Positions 1-10,400 of a stretch of DNA of 21,541 nucleotides are shown in pieces (the first letter of the stretch is position 1; the number at the start of each line of letters is the position of its first letter). The stretch is from Larix sibirica. Taxonomy: Eukaryota > Streptophyta > Pinopsida > Pinales > Pinaceae. The stretch is from contig NWUY0300019893.1 in the NCBI GenBank assembly GCA_004151065.3, positions 1 to 21,541 on the forward strand, in the 5' to 3' direction. The notes beneath the pieces were generated by a model. That model saw only the letters and a list, made by a program, of their open reading frames with translations. It ran no database searches and was not told where the DNA came from. The translations under genes were made by a program, and so were the position numbers.

Positions 1-603
1 TATTTTTTATTTGATTAATATATTGCCTCAAGTATCTATTCATGGGGTCGTGGACCGTTTCCCTCTTTGAGGATTTTAACCACATAAAACATCAACGTGT
101 TGATCTTTGATCTATTTGTGTGAGTGGTTGCTTAAGGTGTTCGATCCTTTGGAAATACCTTGTGTTAGTCGAACATAAATTAAGTTTTCCAAATGACATG
201 TAACTTTCACTTAAAAGAATTCTATTTTTAGAATTATAAATAGCTATCGAATGTGTTTTATTTTGAATTTTTCTCCAACAAATGAAAATCTTAACTATTT
301 TTTAATTATCATAATTAATAAATAAATAAATAATTATAAATTGTATTTGTATATGCATATAAAATTTGAATTTAAAATTTGATAATATGAATTTTAATTT
401 TAAGTTTATTATTATTAATTCAAAAAAATTTATCATCAATTGAATTGAAAATGTTGGAAAGCCCAAATTTTACATAAACAAAATAAAAACATATTTTAAC
501 TCAAAACAACGACTACAACTAACACAAATTGACACATAAAACTAGCAATTGCTCCTTTTGGTGCAAAATAACGTTATAAGAACAAAATGTGTTAGAATGC
601 AAT
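1..603. other. AT-rich non-coding stretch
   Basis: This stretch is dominated by A/T runs, especially between 230 and 520, where short TAAT/AATA motifs recur. I see no coding frame, RNA gene or mobile element boundary in it. The frame of the decayed reading described at 604-1104 can be followed a little upstream of 604, but stops become frequent there. Confidence 0.5.
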
Positions 604-1104
604 ATGTATGAGGTGGATTTGAGAAGAATATAAAGGAGCCATGGTATTTGAAGGGGGGTTCAAACATGGGACATAAGGAGACTTTGGGGTTGGACAGATT
701 TCCATGCAAGAATTCTTAGTCATGAAAATGGGACAAGAACTTGTGGCATGACATGTCATGGCGTCGAATGATCTATTGTACTTGTATATTACTTTAGTAT
801 GCATCATCAATTTATTACAAAGAATCAGTGTGGCTTAGCCTACAATCCTACTAAAAATGTTAAGTTGTGTTGACATCTTTCATTCACTAGTTCTCTTTCA
901 TTTGATACAGACGAGAAACGCCCACAAAAGAAAGATGATTTAATCGAAGGTTGTGGACTCATTAAAGTATCCTATGATTTTGGATTAAACCTTTGTGAGG
1001 CCTTCATTCATTATGGCTCATCTACAGAAGGGATATTTTTCCAAAAGATGGGAATGAAAGAACCAGGAACATTTTTAAGAATACAATGGTATTTGTCTGT
1101 GATA
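604..1104 (+). pseudogene. Unrecognised decayed reading frame
   Basis: One frame can be followed for about 167 codons with only four internal stops (631, 649, 769 and 871). That is few for sequence this AT-rich. The frame ends at TAA 1105-1107. The last 77 codons (874-1104) are fully open but contain no start codon near their beginning. The reading is Trp-, Cys- and His-containing, with pieces such as WDIRRLWGWTDFHARIL, a GLAYNPTK stretch and KKDDLIEGCG. The glycine-rich GLxYNP piece faintly recalls G-patch segments of plant retroelement polyproteins, but I cannot assign a family. It could be an exon or a retroelement remnant. The opposite strand also shows an open frame over 592-810, which I read as its shadow. 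Confidence 0.3.
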
Positions 1105-1453
1105 TAAATCTAATGATCTTTTTGAGTAACACAAATTTTTTCATACCAATACACCATGTACATAACATGTTAGACCTATAATAAAATAATCTTCAACTTT
1201 AAGAATTGATATTTCTAAGCTACACAAAGATGTTGAATGTTATACTTGATATGTGCATCACCTTTTGGTTAGTGATTAGCAATGTTTCGATTTTGAGTGG
1301 GAGCTTGTTCTCATTTATATTTTCAATCTTATATCCAAGTTATAACATAAGTAAGTTGACTTGGTAGAAGTAATTTTGGGCTAAGGAATAGTAATTTGAT
1401 ATTTCTTTGACAAAAATATTGTATCTTATATTTGCAAGTTATTTTATATGAAC

Positions 1454-1466
1454 AAGGATAAATTCA
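1454..1466. repeat. SINE target-site duplication, left copy
   Basis: AAGGATAAATTCA here matches AAGGATAAATCCA at 1673-1685 with one mismatch (a transition). It sits immediately upstream of the SINE head. Confidence 0.75.
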
Positions 1467-1672
1467 ATCCCCGAGGGGTAGCTCAATTGGTTGGATCTTT
1501 CAAGACCAAGACGGAACATGGTCAAGGATGTGGGTTCAATTCTCTAGGTCCTTTGGGGTTAGGCATAAAAGTAATGTCAATAGGGTGAGCCCCTTCGGGT
1601 GGCCCCCCTTGGATTATATTCGTGGATGTAGCGAGCTCTAGGATCGTGAACCACATTGGAAAAAAAACGAAT
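1467..1672 (+). mobile_element. tRNA-derived SINE
   Basis: The 5' part has an RNA polymerase III type 2 promoter. The A box TAGCTCAATTGG (1479-1490) fits the TRGYNNARNNGG consensus. The B box GGTTCAATTCT (1533-1543) is close to GGTTCRANNCC. The box spacing is 54 bp, slightly longer than in an ordinary tRNA. A tRNA-unrelated body follows, including a GC-rich piece around 1585-1612, and the element ends in an A-rich tail (about 1660-1670). It is bracketed by AAGGATAAAT duplications. Together the head, body, A tail and duplications identify a SINE of about 206 bp. It encodes no protein and would have depended on LINE machinery for insertion. The CCA end and a complete cloverleaf are absent, so this is not a functional tRNA gene. 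Confidence 0.8.
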
Positions 1673-1685
1673 AAGGATAAATCCA
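1673..1685. repeat. SINE target-site duplication, right copy
   Basis: This is the right partner of the duplication at 1454-1466 and directly follows the A-rich tail. The 12/13 match implies that the insertion is not extremely old. Confidence 0.75.
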
Positions 1686-2484
1686 CATGATAATGGGGAC
1701 ATACAATTGTTGTGGTACTTAAAGTTAAATTTGAATTATTTTTGAAGTGGGTCTTTTTAAAGGTAAATTTGGCTAGTTTTGGAAGTGGGTTTTGTATTTT
1801 ATTAGAGAATTTTGATATAAGGTGAAATTAAGTGGTTGTAAGGGGACGATATAATCATAACTATAACATGGTGTCACATCTTGGTAATGCCATATAGATC
1901 CCAATGGAAAATGATAGGAACCTCACCATCCCATCTTAGTTATAGTTTGAAGTTGTAGATATTTATGGCACAAATGTTTGTTTTTATAGATGACATAGTA
2001 GATCACTGGATTGTCCTTTGCACGATTAGTCCCTTGCTCGAGAATTTGTTTCCCAATTTTAAGTTAAAATAATGTAGGTAACTTATCATTGAGGTTAATA
2101 GCATATATCGAATAGAAAAATCTAAAAAAAATAACTAACATGATTTAGATGGAAGATGGTTGATAAGCATAGAAGAGGGTCGTGCTTCCAATCGCAAGCA
2201 TTTAACAACATTTTTATGGTTTGCTTAAAAAGTGATATTTAAATTAATAATGTAAGGATTTTTAACTAAAAACTATCCATACATATGGAAAAATTGGTTA
2301 CATACCTGACCTTACCCTAGATTAAGTGTGATCCTTGCTTATATGCATAAACTTCAAATAAACACCAAATCAAAGATCAGGGAAAATTGTATGAAGTTGC
2401 AAATGATATTACAAGTATGACAATATCAACAACAACAAAAAATAATCCATTATATACATGTTATCAAAAAACATAACATTTATA
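1686..2484. other. Non-coding spacer
   Basis: This is AT-rich sequence between the SINE and the end of the NLR relic. I find no coding frame or recognisable element. Any downstream signals of the minus-strand NLR relic would lie here, but none is distinct. Confidence 0.4.
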
Positions 2485-3720
2485 TTACCGACAAGTGAGA
2501 CTCACGAACACTATGCTTACAATGTATTCCATACAATCCATCCCCAATTTCTTATAGTTTATTCCAATACATTTCTTTATGCTTTGCACATTATCCTCTA
2601 ATGCCATATTTATAACATTTATTTCTCACTTTTCACCCCAACTACTAAATGAAGTACTTTCATTCCTTCATGTTTGGATCTCCCATTCGATTGCATCCCA
2701 CTATTTTCAACTATCACCTCTTATTACCTCCATACACTTTAAATTATCGCATCTCTCTCACAATCTCTTCAATTTGAAACATCTAACTACCCTTGGAGAG
2801 TTGAGAATCGGTAATAGTGGTGCCCCCTCTCCCAACCCTCCACTTCCATTTCCACTTGCTACTACTCCTTCCCCCACACACTCCAATGATTATCGATATA
2901 TGATCCACAACACTTGTAGCTAGAGTAGGCTAAACATTTGATTATTTGGATCATTTTTGGACCCTTTTTCTAGCATTTTTTGTCTGAAATCCAGATGGAC
3001 TTGTTGGAATCACAAATATAAGTTGTTTAGATTGAAAAACCTATGTGAAAAGGGGGTATTTTGAGGGTTGAATCCATTTATACTATCACAAATTAAATTT
3101 GAACCATAAAAGACTATGATTTCACCCAAAAAAATCTTTGGATTCCGACCATTTTAGCAAGAAAAAACCAAATTTTCCAGTGTTTAAAAAACTCCCTTGT
3201 AACCTTGGAAAACCCATCCCCAACTCCAAATTCTCCAACTTGTCACATCCTTCTATCCATATCACTCTCAAACATGCAAACTTCTCTAGGATCTCTTTCA
3301 ACTGCTTACATGACCCGATCTCAAGGTATGCAAGATTTCGGAATTCACTATCCCAACTAGGAAATCATTCCACGTCACATCCAATGAGTCTAAATATTTT
3401 CAAGTGTTTCATCACCTACATATCCTACAAAAGGTAATCTTGATTTACATTATCATCAATTATCAAAGAAAACTCTCACATATTAAATGACAAATATCGC
3501 ATAGCCCCTTCCCTAACTGGTAATTTCAAATTTACTTAGAAAACCCTGAGGGGGCCCACACTTTGCAAGTCCTTTAAAAAAGCATACTTTCTTTCACATC
3601 TATTACTACAACTGAATTCCACACCATTATAGCTAAAACAAAATCTAGTCTTCAAGGATCAGATGCAAGGGCATCGAGAAAAAAAAAGTGTGTCCTTACT
3701 AATTTGTAGTCCTCTTTTTC
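2485..3720 (-). pseudogene. NLR-type resistance gene relic, LRR region
   Basis: On the minus strand, a frame from 3718 down to about 3130 reads as leucine-rich repeats. Pieces seen include KLPVREGAMRYLSF, EFRNLAYLEIGSC, LRVIWIEGCD and LENLELGMGFPRLQ. After a frameshift at the A7 run 3128-3134, the adjacent frame continues to 2485 with CDNLKCMEVIRGD and WDAIEWEI, ending at TAA (2485-2487). The LxxLxxL spacing with Cys/Gly-Cys pieces is typical of the LRR half of plant TIR- or CC-NBS-LRR immune receptors, which bind effectors or guard host proteins in the cytoplasm. There are about six in-frame stops in the upper part and about eight in the lower part, so it is dead. I do not see the NB-ARC or TIR domains upstream. 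This is probably a 3' fragment. Plus-strand open frames at 2579-2923 and 3138-3437 are antisense shadows. Confidence 0.65.
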
Positions 3721-3792
3721 AGGCTCTACAAATCACTATTGTGACCAAACGTTAGCATTTTCAATTCATACTTATAACCAAAATAGTACCCT

Positions 3793-3946
3793 CAACATTT
3801 GAGAGCATGAAATAATTTCATAGCATATAACTCCTAAATTTGATCACATTGTCATGGTAGCAATGCCATCAATGTTTGAGAGCATGAAATAATTCCATAG
3901 CAAATAACTTTTAAATTTAATCGCAATGGCACCACAGTAACCCCAA
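3793..3946. repeat. 77-bp tandem duplication, two diverged copies
   Basis: Units 3793-3869 and 3870-3946 share the core GAGAGCATGAAATAAT (3801 and 3878), then (T/C)CATAGCA and a similar tail. The match is good in the first two thirds of the unit and weak in the last third. It lies just upstream of the NLR relic on the minus strand and may be a duplicated piece of that gene. Confidence 0.6.
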
Positions 3947-4647
3947 ATAAGGAGACTAGGAGACTCTGGATGAGTAATAAGAATGGATTTCTTTCATCCC
4001 TCGCCTTTCCCTTGTGTGAAGGTGTTTTACCTTCCTTGAGAATTTACATTTAGGAGAATTTAATCCTTATGGAAATCATTGATAAATAAATTCAAATTCA
4101 TGATAAACCTTGAATAGTTTTAAATTTCTTATTAAATTTATATATTTTATAGAAAAATTTAAATCAAAAAATCAAACAAATAATTATTGAATTAAAGATT
4201 TTAATTTTAATTTTTTTCTAGCAAGAAAACATTTTTTTTCTTTGAATTAACTCCTAAAATTTAGAAGAATAAAATATCCTAAACCCATGGGCACAAAGAA
4301 GAAAACATTGACACTAAATACTTTATAAGTGATTGAAATTGAATACATACAAACAAGTAAATAAATCTCTAGAACCTTGCAACACTAATAGAAAAAAGTG
4401 GAATGAGCTACAAAGTTGTTTAGTACTTATCTCCTAAAAAGAGATTGAAAACAAATAGTAATCAGACTAGCCCACAAATGAATAGCAACACATAATAAAA
4501 TATCATTGCATTAATAATAGATCAATGAATGAGGGATATTATTGACTAGTGGAAATTTTCAACAATAAATAAATTAGTTGATGATTTTCTCAAAAACAAA
4601 AGAATTACTCTACCTTCTGCAAGTATATTAATGGGTGCATATTATTA
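3947..4647. other. AT-rich spacer
   Basis: This stretch lies between the tandem duplication and the LINE target duplication. It has several poly-A/poly-T runs, notably 4130-4260. I see no gene or RNA. Confidence 0.4.
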
Positions 4648-4665
4648 ATTAGATGATCATAAATT
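4648..4665. repeat. LINE target-site duplication, left copy
   Basis: ATTAGATGATCATAAATT here matches ATTAAATGATCATAATT at 11149-11165 with one substitution and one single-base indel. It lies just before the GC-richer sequence that begins the LINE. Confidence 0.55.
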
Positions 4666-4741
4666 CCACAATATTTAGAAGGCATGACGAGGTGTCATGA
4701 ATTCGAGGGGGAGCTAGCGTTTGTTTAGATTAGGGTTTGCA

Positions 4742-6179
4742 GGTAGTTCTAAGCGTTTCAACCCTCGGGCTTGTTCCCATGGAAGTAGTTTGCATACCCT
4801 CGTTGATTATTCGGATGATTCTGGTCATGAAACTAGTATTTTTTTGTCAAATCAAGATGTTTTCTCAGGACAAGGGTCTGGAGGGGGGGAGCTTCCCTGA
4901 CAGATTGGAGTGGAGGGTGTGTAGGCTTCAGGTAGGGGTTTATGGCAGTTGAAAGGAATTCATTGGGGTTGTCAAACTCATGTCCTTTTCCTGGATTTGG
5001 ATCTCTACCGGATCAACTCATGCATGCGAGAGACGGTACCTCTATTAAGGGCACCACTTTCTTGCCAGTGGTGGAACCTGTAGGAGGGCATCATTTGAGG
5101 ACCTGACCTAGTGGGCCAGATGCATTCACATGTGTGGAGAAGGCATAAGTGGGTGGTATGGTTTCCACCTCAACGGTGGGTCTGAACCATTCTCTTCTTT
5201 TGTTGAAGTGGTCAAACGGCATGTTAATGGAATTTATGAAGTGGTAGGTACATGCTCTCGATTTGGGAAGTTCTGCTAGAGTACTTCCCTTCCTTCCCCC
5301 TCTTCATTGCATAATAGTAAGGGTGATGTGATATAGGACTTTAATGAGATTTCATCATTTGAAGATGACCTTAAGGGAGGAGGTTTTATTGGAAGCAGAG
5401 TTCTAGGGGAATAATTGGAAGGTTTCACTGTTAAGAATTCGAGGAGCTCTTCTACTCACAGAATAGCGGCAGCAGGTAGGCCTCAGAAGAAAGTTCTAAA
5501 ATCCAAAAGTGTGGGAAAGGAGTTGGTTGTTGGTACGGATATCCAAGTTATGGAGATCCCTAAATTCTCTTCCAAAGTTCTCATAGGGATTTTCTGTGGG
5601 AGGCGGTTTTCAAAAGCTTCAATCAAGAAATGGGTTGCGGAGCCATGGATCCAACTGATTAATTCCCTGCCGGAATTTTTTGGTCTGTCGCGCATCTGTA
5701 TGGGATTTGAATTTAAGTTGGTGGAGGATTCTGAAGCTATTTTGCATTATGTCTAGTTATTTTGGAAATGTCCTTTAGCAATTAATCCATGGCATCCTTT
5801 ATTCGACCCTAGGAAGGACTCATTGGCCTCTTTTCCTATTTGGGTGAAGTTGCCCTTCTTACCATTGGATTTTTGGTCTCATGAAGGTTTTAAGGTGATA
5901 GGGGATGCCATCGGCAAGTTCATAGTAGTGGACGTTGATTTATTCAAGACACAGAGGAGATCCGTGGAAATAATTCTAGCGGAGGTGGATGCGATCTAGG
6001 GGCTATTTGAGAATCTAGATTTGGTTGCATGTGAGAACATTTTTTCCCAACCCTTGGATTATCTTCATGTACCCTTCAGGTGTGCTAGGTTTCATCTGTA
6101 TGGGAATGTGGTAGTAGACTATAATTTACAATTTGGAAGAGAAACTTTGGAAGAGAAAAGAAGCTCCAGAGGGGGATGA
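4742..6179 (+). pseudogene. LINE ORF1 relic (DUF4283-like, zinc knuckle)
   Basis: ORF1 of plant L1 elements encodes an RNA-binding nucleocapsid-like protein. The Ser/Gly-rich start can be read at 4742-4891, and the frames are then broken. From 5415 a single frame runs to TGA 6177-6179 with stops at 5754 and 5997. From about 5562 it shows the DUF4283 pattern: a LIGIFCGRRFS(x)ASIKKW entry, then FDPRKDS and WVKLPFLPLDFW near 5841, then IGDAIGKF and VDVD. A CCHC knuckle should follow at 6081-6122, but only its first cysteine remains: the second is Phe, the histidine is Asn and the last cysteine is Tyr. The minus-strand open frame at 5483-5695 is a shadow. Confidence 0.75.
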
Positions 6180-6836
6180 AAGTATTCACAGTACCTGAAA
6201 GCAAAGGATGGAGCTGAGATTATTCGTTCCTCGAAGGCAAAGGATGATCCATAGGATGATATCATCAGGGATTAATTTCTTTCCACTATTCTGCGTAAGG
6301 AGGATGAAAAATTTCCAGAATTTGTGAATCTCATGGAGGGGTTAAAGCTCTCGTGTAGTCAAATGGAAAAATTTGTTGATCTCTGGGAGGAAAGTGGTAA
6401 TGGAGACACTTGGGACCTCAAAAGTAGGTGAGGGTGGAGTGGAAGCTGCATGCAAGGTGGTGGATCGCTTGGGGGAATAAAGCTTACGGGTGGTGGATGA
6501 TAAATTTCCTTCACTTTTAGATGCATCAGGAGAGGTTCTAGTGGAAGGGACAAAAAAAATTGTGTCTTCTATTGTTCGTCTAAAGTCAGTTTTGGCAGGT
6601 GTGGAATTTTTCTCGTCAACGGGAGTAGGGAATTGTACTTTCTATTTTCATGTGTAAAAGGAACTGAGTTGGTTGAATGTTTTGAAATGGAGCAAGTGTT
6701 GATCACTATGTTGGGGAAAGCTGGGTGGAAATCAATCATGTTCCATGCCAAGGAGAAGGTGAAGCGTGAAATTTCGCAAGGAAGAAAGTTATAGTTATCA
6801 GGGTGTACTTAGAGCAACAAAACCCCAAGAGGGAGG
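6180..6836 (+). other. LINE ORF1 tail and inter-ORF region
   Basis: This is a G-rich sense-strand sequence between the zinc-knuckle relic and the endonuclease. No single frame is convincing. It probably holds the hydrophilic ORF1 C-terminus plus the inter-ORF spacer, with many stops and shifts. Minus-strand open frames at 6359-6553 and 6569-6751 have no recognisable content. Confidence 0.5.
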
Positions 6837-6842
6837 TTGTTA

Positions 6843-7530
6843 ATGAATATTATCTCTATCAATGTTCATGTACTTAGAGGGCGGGCCAGACTGCTATCCC
6901 TCAAGCGTTTGGTAGAGGTAGAAAAACCTGATTTTTTTTGTTGCAAGAATCTATGGCGATTGGTCCGAAGATTTTTAGTCAGTTGGAGAAGCAGTTTCCT
7001 TCTATCTGGTTTTTTTATGTTGATGCATGCGGGCAATCTGGTGGTTTGGTCTCGGGTGTTTCTTCAAATTTGAGGGTGTGAAACACTTTTGGAGGGCGTT
7101 CGATTCTGGGGGTTGAATTTCATAGCCTTGAGTTGGATCATAATTTTATGGTGCTCAATATTTATGGTTTGTATGAGGAAAGTATGGAGTTTTGGACTTA
7201 TATTCTGGAGAAGGGTTGCTTCAAGGATGTTTCTCTGATTGTGGAGGGAGACTTGAACCTAACCCTCAGCATGGAAGAGATTTGGGGATTTTGGGCACGT
7301 GAAGATACTTATGTTGTTGACTTTAGGGATATTTTCAAGTCAAATTGATGGATCGACATTAAGCTTGTGGAGCTCAATCCTACCTAGTCTAACAAGCGTG
7401 TCGGAGATCAAGGTATTTCTGAAAGACTAGATAGTTTTTTTATGAATGTGAATTTATTTGAAGATAGGCATTTTTTCAGGTCTTAGGTAGGGCCTTGTTT
7501 GTTTTTGGATCATTTTCCTATCTTTCAGGA
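6843..7530 (+). pseudogene. LINE ORF2 endonuclease domain relic
   Basis: This is an AP-endonuclease-like (EEP) domain, which in L1 nicks target DNA to prime reverse transcription. The start MNIISINVHVLRGRARL matches the family's N-terminal strand, and the metal-site Asn is kept. After a T8 run (6932-6939) the frame shifts by one, and the FLLQES segment with the catalytic Glu follows at 6947. The GDLN motif (7247-7258) supplies Asp and Asn. Further on, TxSNKR and ISERLDxFF lead to a C-terminal LDHFP (about 7505-7520), where the usual Ser of SDHxP has become Leu but Asp and His remain. In-frame stops include 7079 and 7385. The order and spacing of motifs are normal for the family. Confidence 0.8.
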
Positions 7531-8207
7531 AATTGGGGCTCCAGTGGTCAAGCTTGGAGTGCCCTTTAAGTTCAATTCTAGCTGGTCACAGTTACCTTGA
7601 TTCCATTATCTGATAGAATCTTCTTGGGTTCATTTCTGAGAGGGTGTTGGTCGAGCTTCAAGCCAACTCGCTACGAATCTAAAAGTCCTTAAGAATAAAT
7701 TGAGGGAGTGGAATTTGGAAGAAGGATCCCCGGGGATGGAAGATTGTTGGGTGTTAAACAGTTTTGGAGGGTTTATACAATTTAGATCCTATTATGTTCG
7801 TTGATGTTGATAGGAAGGCTGAAATTACCTGTTTGGAAAATGAAAAACAAAATTTGTTGGAGGAGATGGAGAAGGAGTGGAGATTGAAGAGTAGGGCTCT
7901 ATGGATGGAAGCGGGGGATTCAAATATCAAATATTTTTAGATTATGGCCTCTCATCGCAAGAATGTTAATACGATTTGGGACCTACAAGATCCGATGGGG
8001 AATTCTGTCAGGGGATTCTCTAGATTAGCAGAGGAGGCGATTTCTTATTTTCAAGGGTTATATTCAGAACACGCCTAGCATGATATGTTAGGGATGTTGC
8101 AGATCATCTAGAAATTCCCTAGAATGTTGTCTATTGAGGAGAGAAATGATTGATTCAGGGTTGTTACGTTAGATGAACTTTCTAGTGATTTGAATTGCTT
8201 TTGCACA
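7531..8207 (+). pseudogene. LINE ORF2 linker between endonuclease and RT
   Basis: This part of ORF2 is conserved in plant L1s. A charged, helical region with LEEMEKEWRLKSRALWMEAG at 7858-7917 is followed by GDSNIKYF and MASHRKN, equivalent to the usual W-x-x-x-GDxNTKFFH block. ISYFQGLY then leads into the RT. Stops include the TAG in KYF(stop)IMASHRKN near 7940. Frames must be switched to follow it. Confidence 0.65.
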
Positions 8208-9056
8208 GATAAGAGCCTTGGTCTGAATGGATGGATGTTGGAGTTCTACTTGGATTTTTTTTAGTTGGTAGGTGTTGGAATTCTTAAAGGTGGTGGAATA
8301 AGTGTGTCTTTCTAGAGAGATTCTAAAGGATATAAATTCAAACTTTATGGATTTAATTCCCAATAAGTACAGTCATGACTCCTTTGTTGATTTCAAGCAT
8401 ATTTCTCTCTGCAATGGGGTGTATAAGATTATAGCTAAAATCCTAGATGTCCATTTAAATCCTTTTCTCTCTACTTATATGTCTCTGGAATAGATTGGAT
8501 TTTTAAAGGGGCTTCTTATACATGAGGTTGTGAGTGCAGCCTAAGAAGGAATTCATTCTATTAAATTAATGATTTGCAGGTGGCAGCTATCAAACTTGAA
8601 TTATCGAAATCTTATGATAACGCCTCCTGGTTCTTTCTTCGGTTGGTCCTTCTTCACATTGGGTTCAATCTTGAGCTGACTAATTGGATAATGGGTTGTG
8701 TGACCTCCCTAGTCTTTGTGGTGATTATCAATGGATCAGCCTCCCCCTTTTTCAAGGCTTCTCGTGGGATCCGTCAAGGTTTCCCTCTTTCTTTCTATTT
8801 GTTCCTTCTTGTCATCAAAGGGATCAGTAGATCTATTGTTTTTTAACGCAATCGAAGGAAATTAATGGGAATCTCGTTTAATGGCAGTGATTCACTCACT
8901 CACCTTATGTCTGTAGATGATTTATTTATTTTATGTAGACATGTTTCTTCTGAGTGTAGGAGTTTGAGCTCTATTCTGGATTGTTTCTACAGAGAAACGG
9001 GAATGGAAATTAGCATTGAGAAATCTACCATGTACCTGTTAAATAATTGGGAGTGA
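8208..9056 (+). pseudogene. LINE ORF2 reverse transcriptase relic
   Basis: The domain copies element RNA into DNA at the nicked target. Ordered motifs are: DKSLGLNGW (8208, usual KSPGPDG); NSNFMDLIPNK and DFKHISLCNGVYKIIAKIL (8335-8445); GFLKG; motif A LELSKSYDNASW (from 8595), where the first, metal-binding Asp is Glu (8598-8600); GIRQGFPLSFYLF (8767 on), where the usual CPLSP is altered; and the catalytic box SVDD (8910-8921), which keeps both Asp but has Ser for the usual Phe/Tyr. A frameshift falls at a T8 run (8255-8262) and another near 8560. Stops occur at 8491 and 8542. The protein cannot be active. Confidence 0.85.
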
Positions 9057-9959
9057 TCCCGAGACTTTTGGAGTGGTTATTTTCCATATGTGTGCGCATT
9101 AATGGAGGAAGGCATTCCCTATTTACGTTTTAACCTAAAACCAAACAATTATGGAAAAAATCATTGGTGTTGGCTTGAAGAGAAATTTGCAGGTAATGTA
9201 ATTTATGGTGTAACCGCTGGTTGTCTAGGGGATGTCAACTTTTCCTTGTCAAGTCTGTGTTGGAGGCTATTCTTGTATATTGGCATCTGGCAGCTAGCAA
9301 AGATCCTTGTGGGGACCCTAAATTATATTAGAAATACTTGTTTTAATTTTCTATGGAGGAACGACAGGGATGGAAAGACCCTTGTTAATTGCATGGTCTT
9401 AGCTGGACCTAAAAGTATGGGGGGTTGGGGTCTTAAAAATATCTTTGTCTTCAACAAGGCCCTGGAAAAAAATTTGTTATGGAATTTCTTGAAGAAATAT
9501 AGTTTGTGGAAGCGTATTTTGGTGGCCAAATACATTGCTCTAGATTCAGTGATGGACAGGATTCGAAGAAGGGAGAAATCCATCACTAGGTGTTTTAACC
9601 AATGGAGATCCCTATCCAATGTTTTTTTGATAATCGAGAAACATTTGGCTTGGAAGTTTGTGAATGGTAGATCAGTTAGGTTGGGTGTTATTCCACCCTT
9701 CGTCTTTCTAATGAGCGTTTGGTTGGGCTCATTAAACATCTTGAGAGTAGGGGTATAACTACTCTTCATAGAGTATCCAAGTTTGTTGGTACTGATGTTT
9801 GGAAGCAAGAACGGATTTCGGCAGAGGAGCTCGGTCTGTTGGGGCCCTGGAAGATTAGATAGGACATATTTTTAGTTGTGTTGGACAAGGTCCATGTTCG
9901 TATTTGTAGGGAGGAGGATAATATTCATTGTATTTTTAATCCCATAGGTGGTTTGTATT
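9057..9959 (+). pseudogene. LINE ORF2 region downstream of RT
   Basis: The plus strand reads YLRFNLKPNNYGKNHW then LVGTLNYIRNTCFNFLWR, GPKSMGGWGLKNIFVFNKAL and LWKRILVAKYI. These are standard blocks of plant L1 ORF2 between the RT and zf-RVT domains (the FLWxG and GGLGI-like segments). The longest open stretch is 9090-9758. After it, pieces such as FVGTDVWKQE continue in another frame. The long minus-strand open frame at 9323-9808 is an antisense shadow. Confidence 0.75.
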
Positions 9960-10230
9960 GTGCAAAATTGGGGTATTAGTCCGTAATTCTAGTTGTGCAT
10001 AGGATCAGGTGGTGGTGGAAGGAAATTTGGAAAATAAGAGGGCCCCCAAAAGTATCCTTCATTTATGTCTAATGTTAAATAATAGAGTTCTTCCCTAGGA
10101 TAGATTACAAATTTTCAGTTTCTAAGGGCCAAAGGATTTTCCTCTCTGTAGGAATGGTGAAGAGTCAGTCTTTTATCTATTTGTTTTAAGTGAATTTTCC
10201 AAGAAATTTTGGTGGTAAGTGGGTAGGAAA
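9960..10230 (+). pseudogene. zf-RVT-like segment of LINE ORF2
   Basis: The blocks KEIWKIRGPPKVSF (about 10020-10060) and PLCRNGEESVFYLFVLSEFS (about 10141-10200) match the zinc-binding reverse-transcriptase-associated region of plant LINEs and related sequences. The second Cys of the usual CPLC is present, but the residues that normally supply His and the last Cys (H-LF--C) are Tyr and Ser. At least one stop interrupts the frame. Confidence 0.65.
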
Positions 10231-10400
10231 TTTGGATTTCCTGTTAGGTGGGATGGACTATTAGTGGAGTTGTGTTTTAAGGCCTTCTTCTAAACCAAGG
10301 AGGTTGTGTTTTTCAGAGGTCTTCCCATTATTGTCTCTTGGGTATTTAGTTAGCAAGGAATGTTGCTATTTTCAAGGATAAGAACTACTCTTCTGTGTAA

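Noticed and set aside
942-1106. NB-ARC fragment suggested by a KVSYDFGLNLCEAF-like reading
   Set aside because: The resemblance to the NLR winged-helix segment is short, and neighbouring NB-ARC motifs (P-loop, GLPL, MHD) are absent.
1467-1545. Functional tRNA gene
   Set aside because: A and B boxes are present, but the cloverleaf is incomplete and the sequence continues into a SINE body with target duplications.
2579-2923. Plus-strand open frame of 114 codons
   Set aside because: The opposite strand reads as LRR sequence across the same bases. The Ser/Pro/Leu-rich plus reading is a shadow.
9323-9808. Long minus-strand open frame (161 codons)
   Set aside because: It lies antisense to LINE ORF2 blocks that match the family on the plus strand, and its own translation has no recognisable domain.
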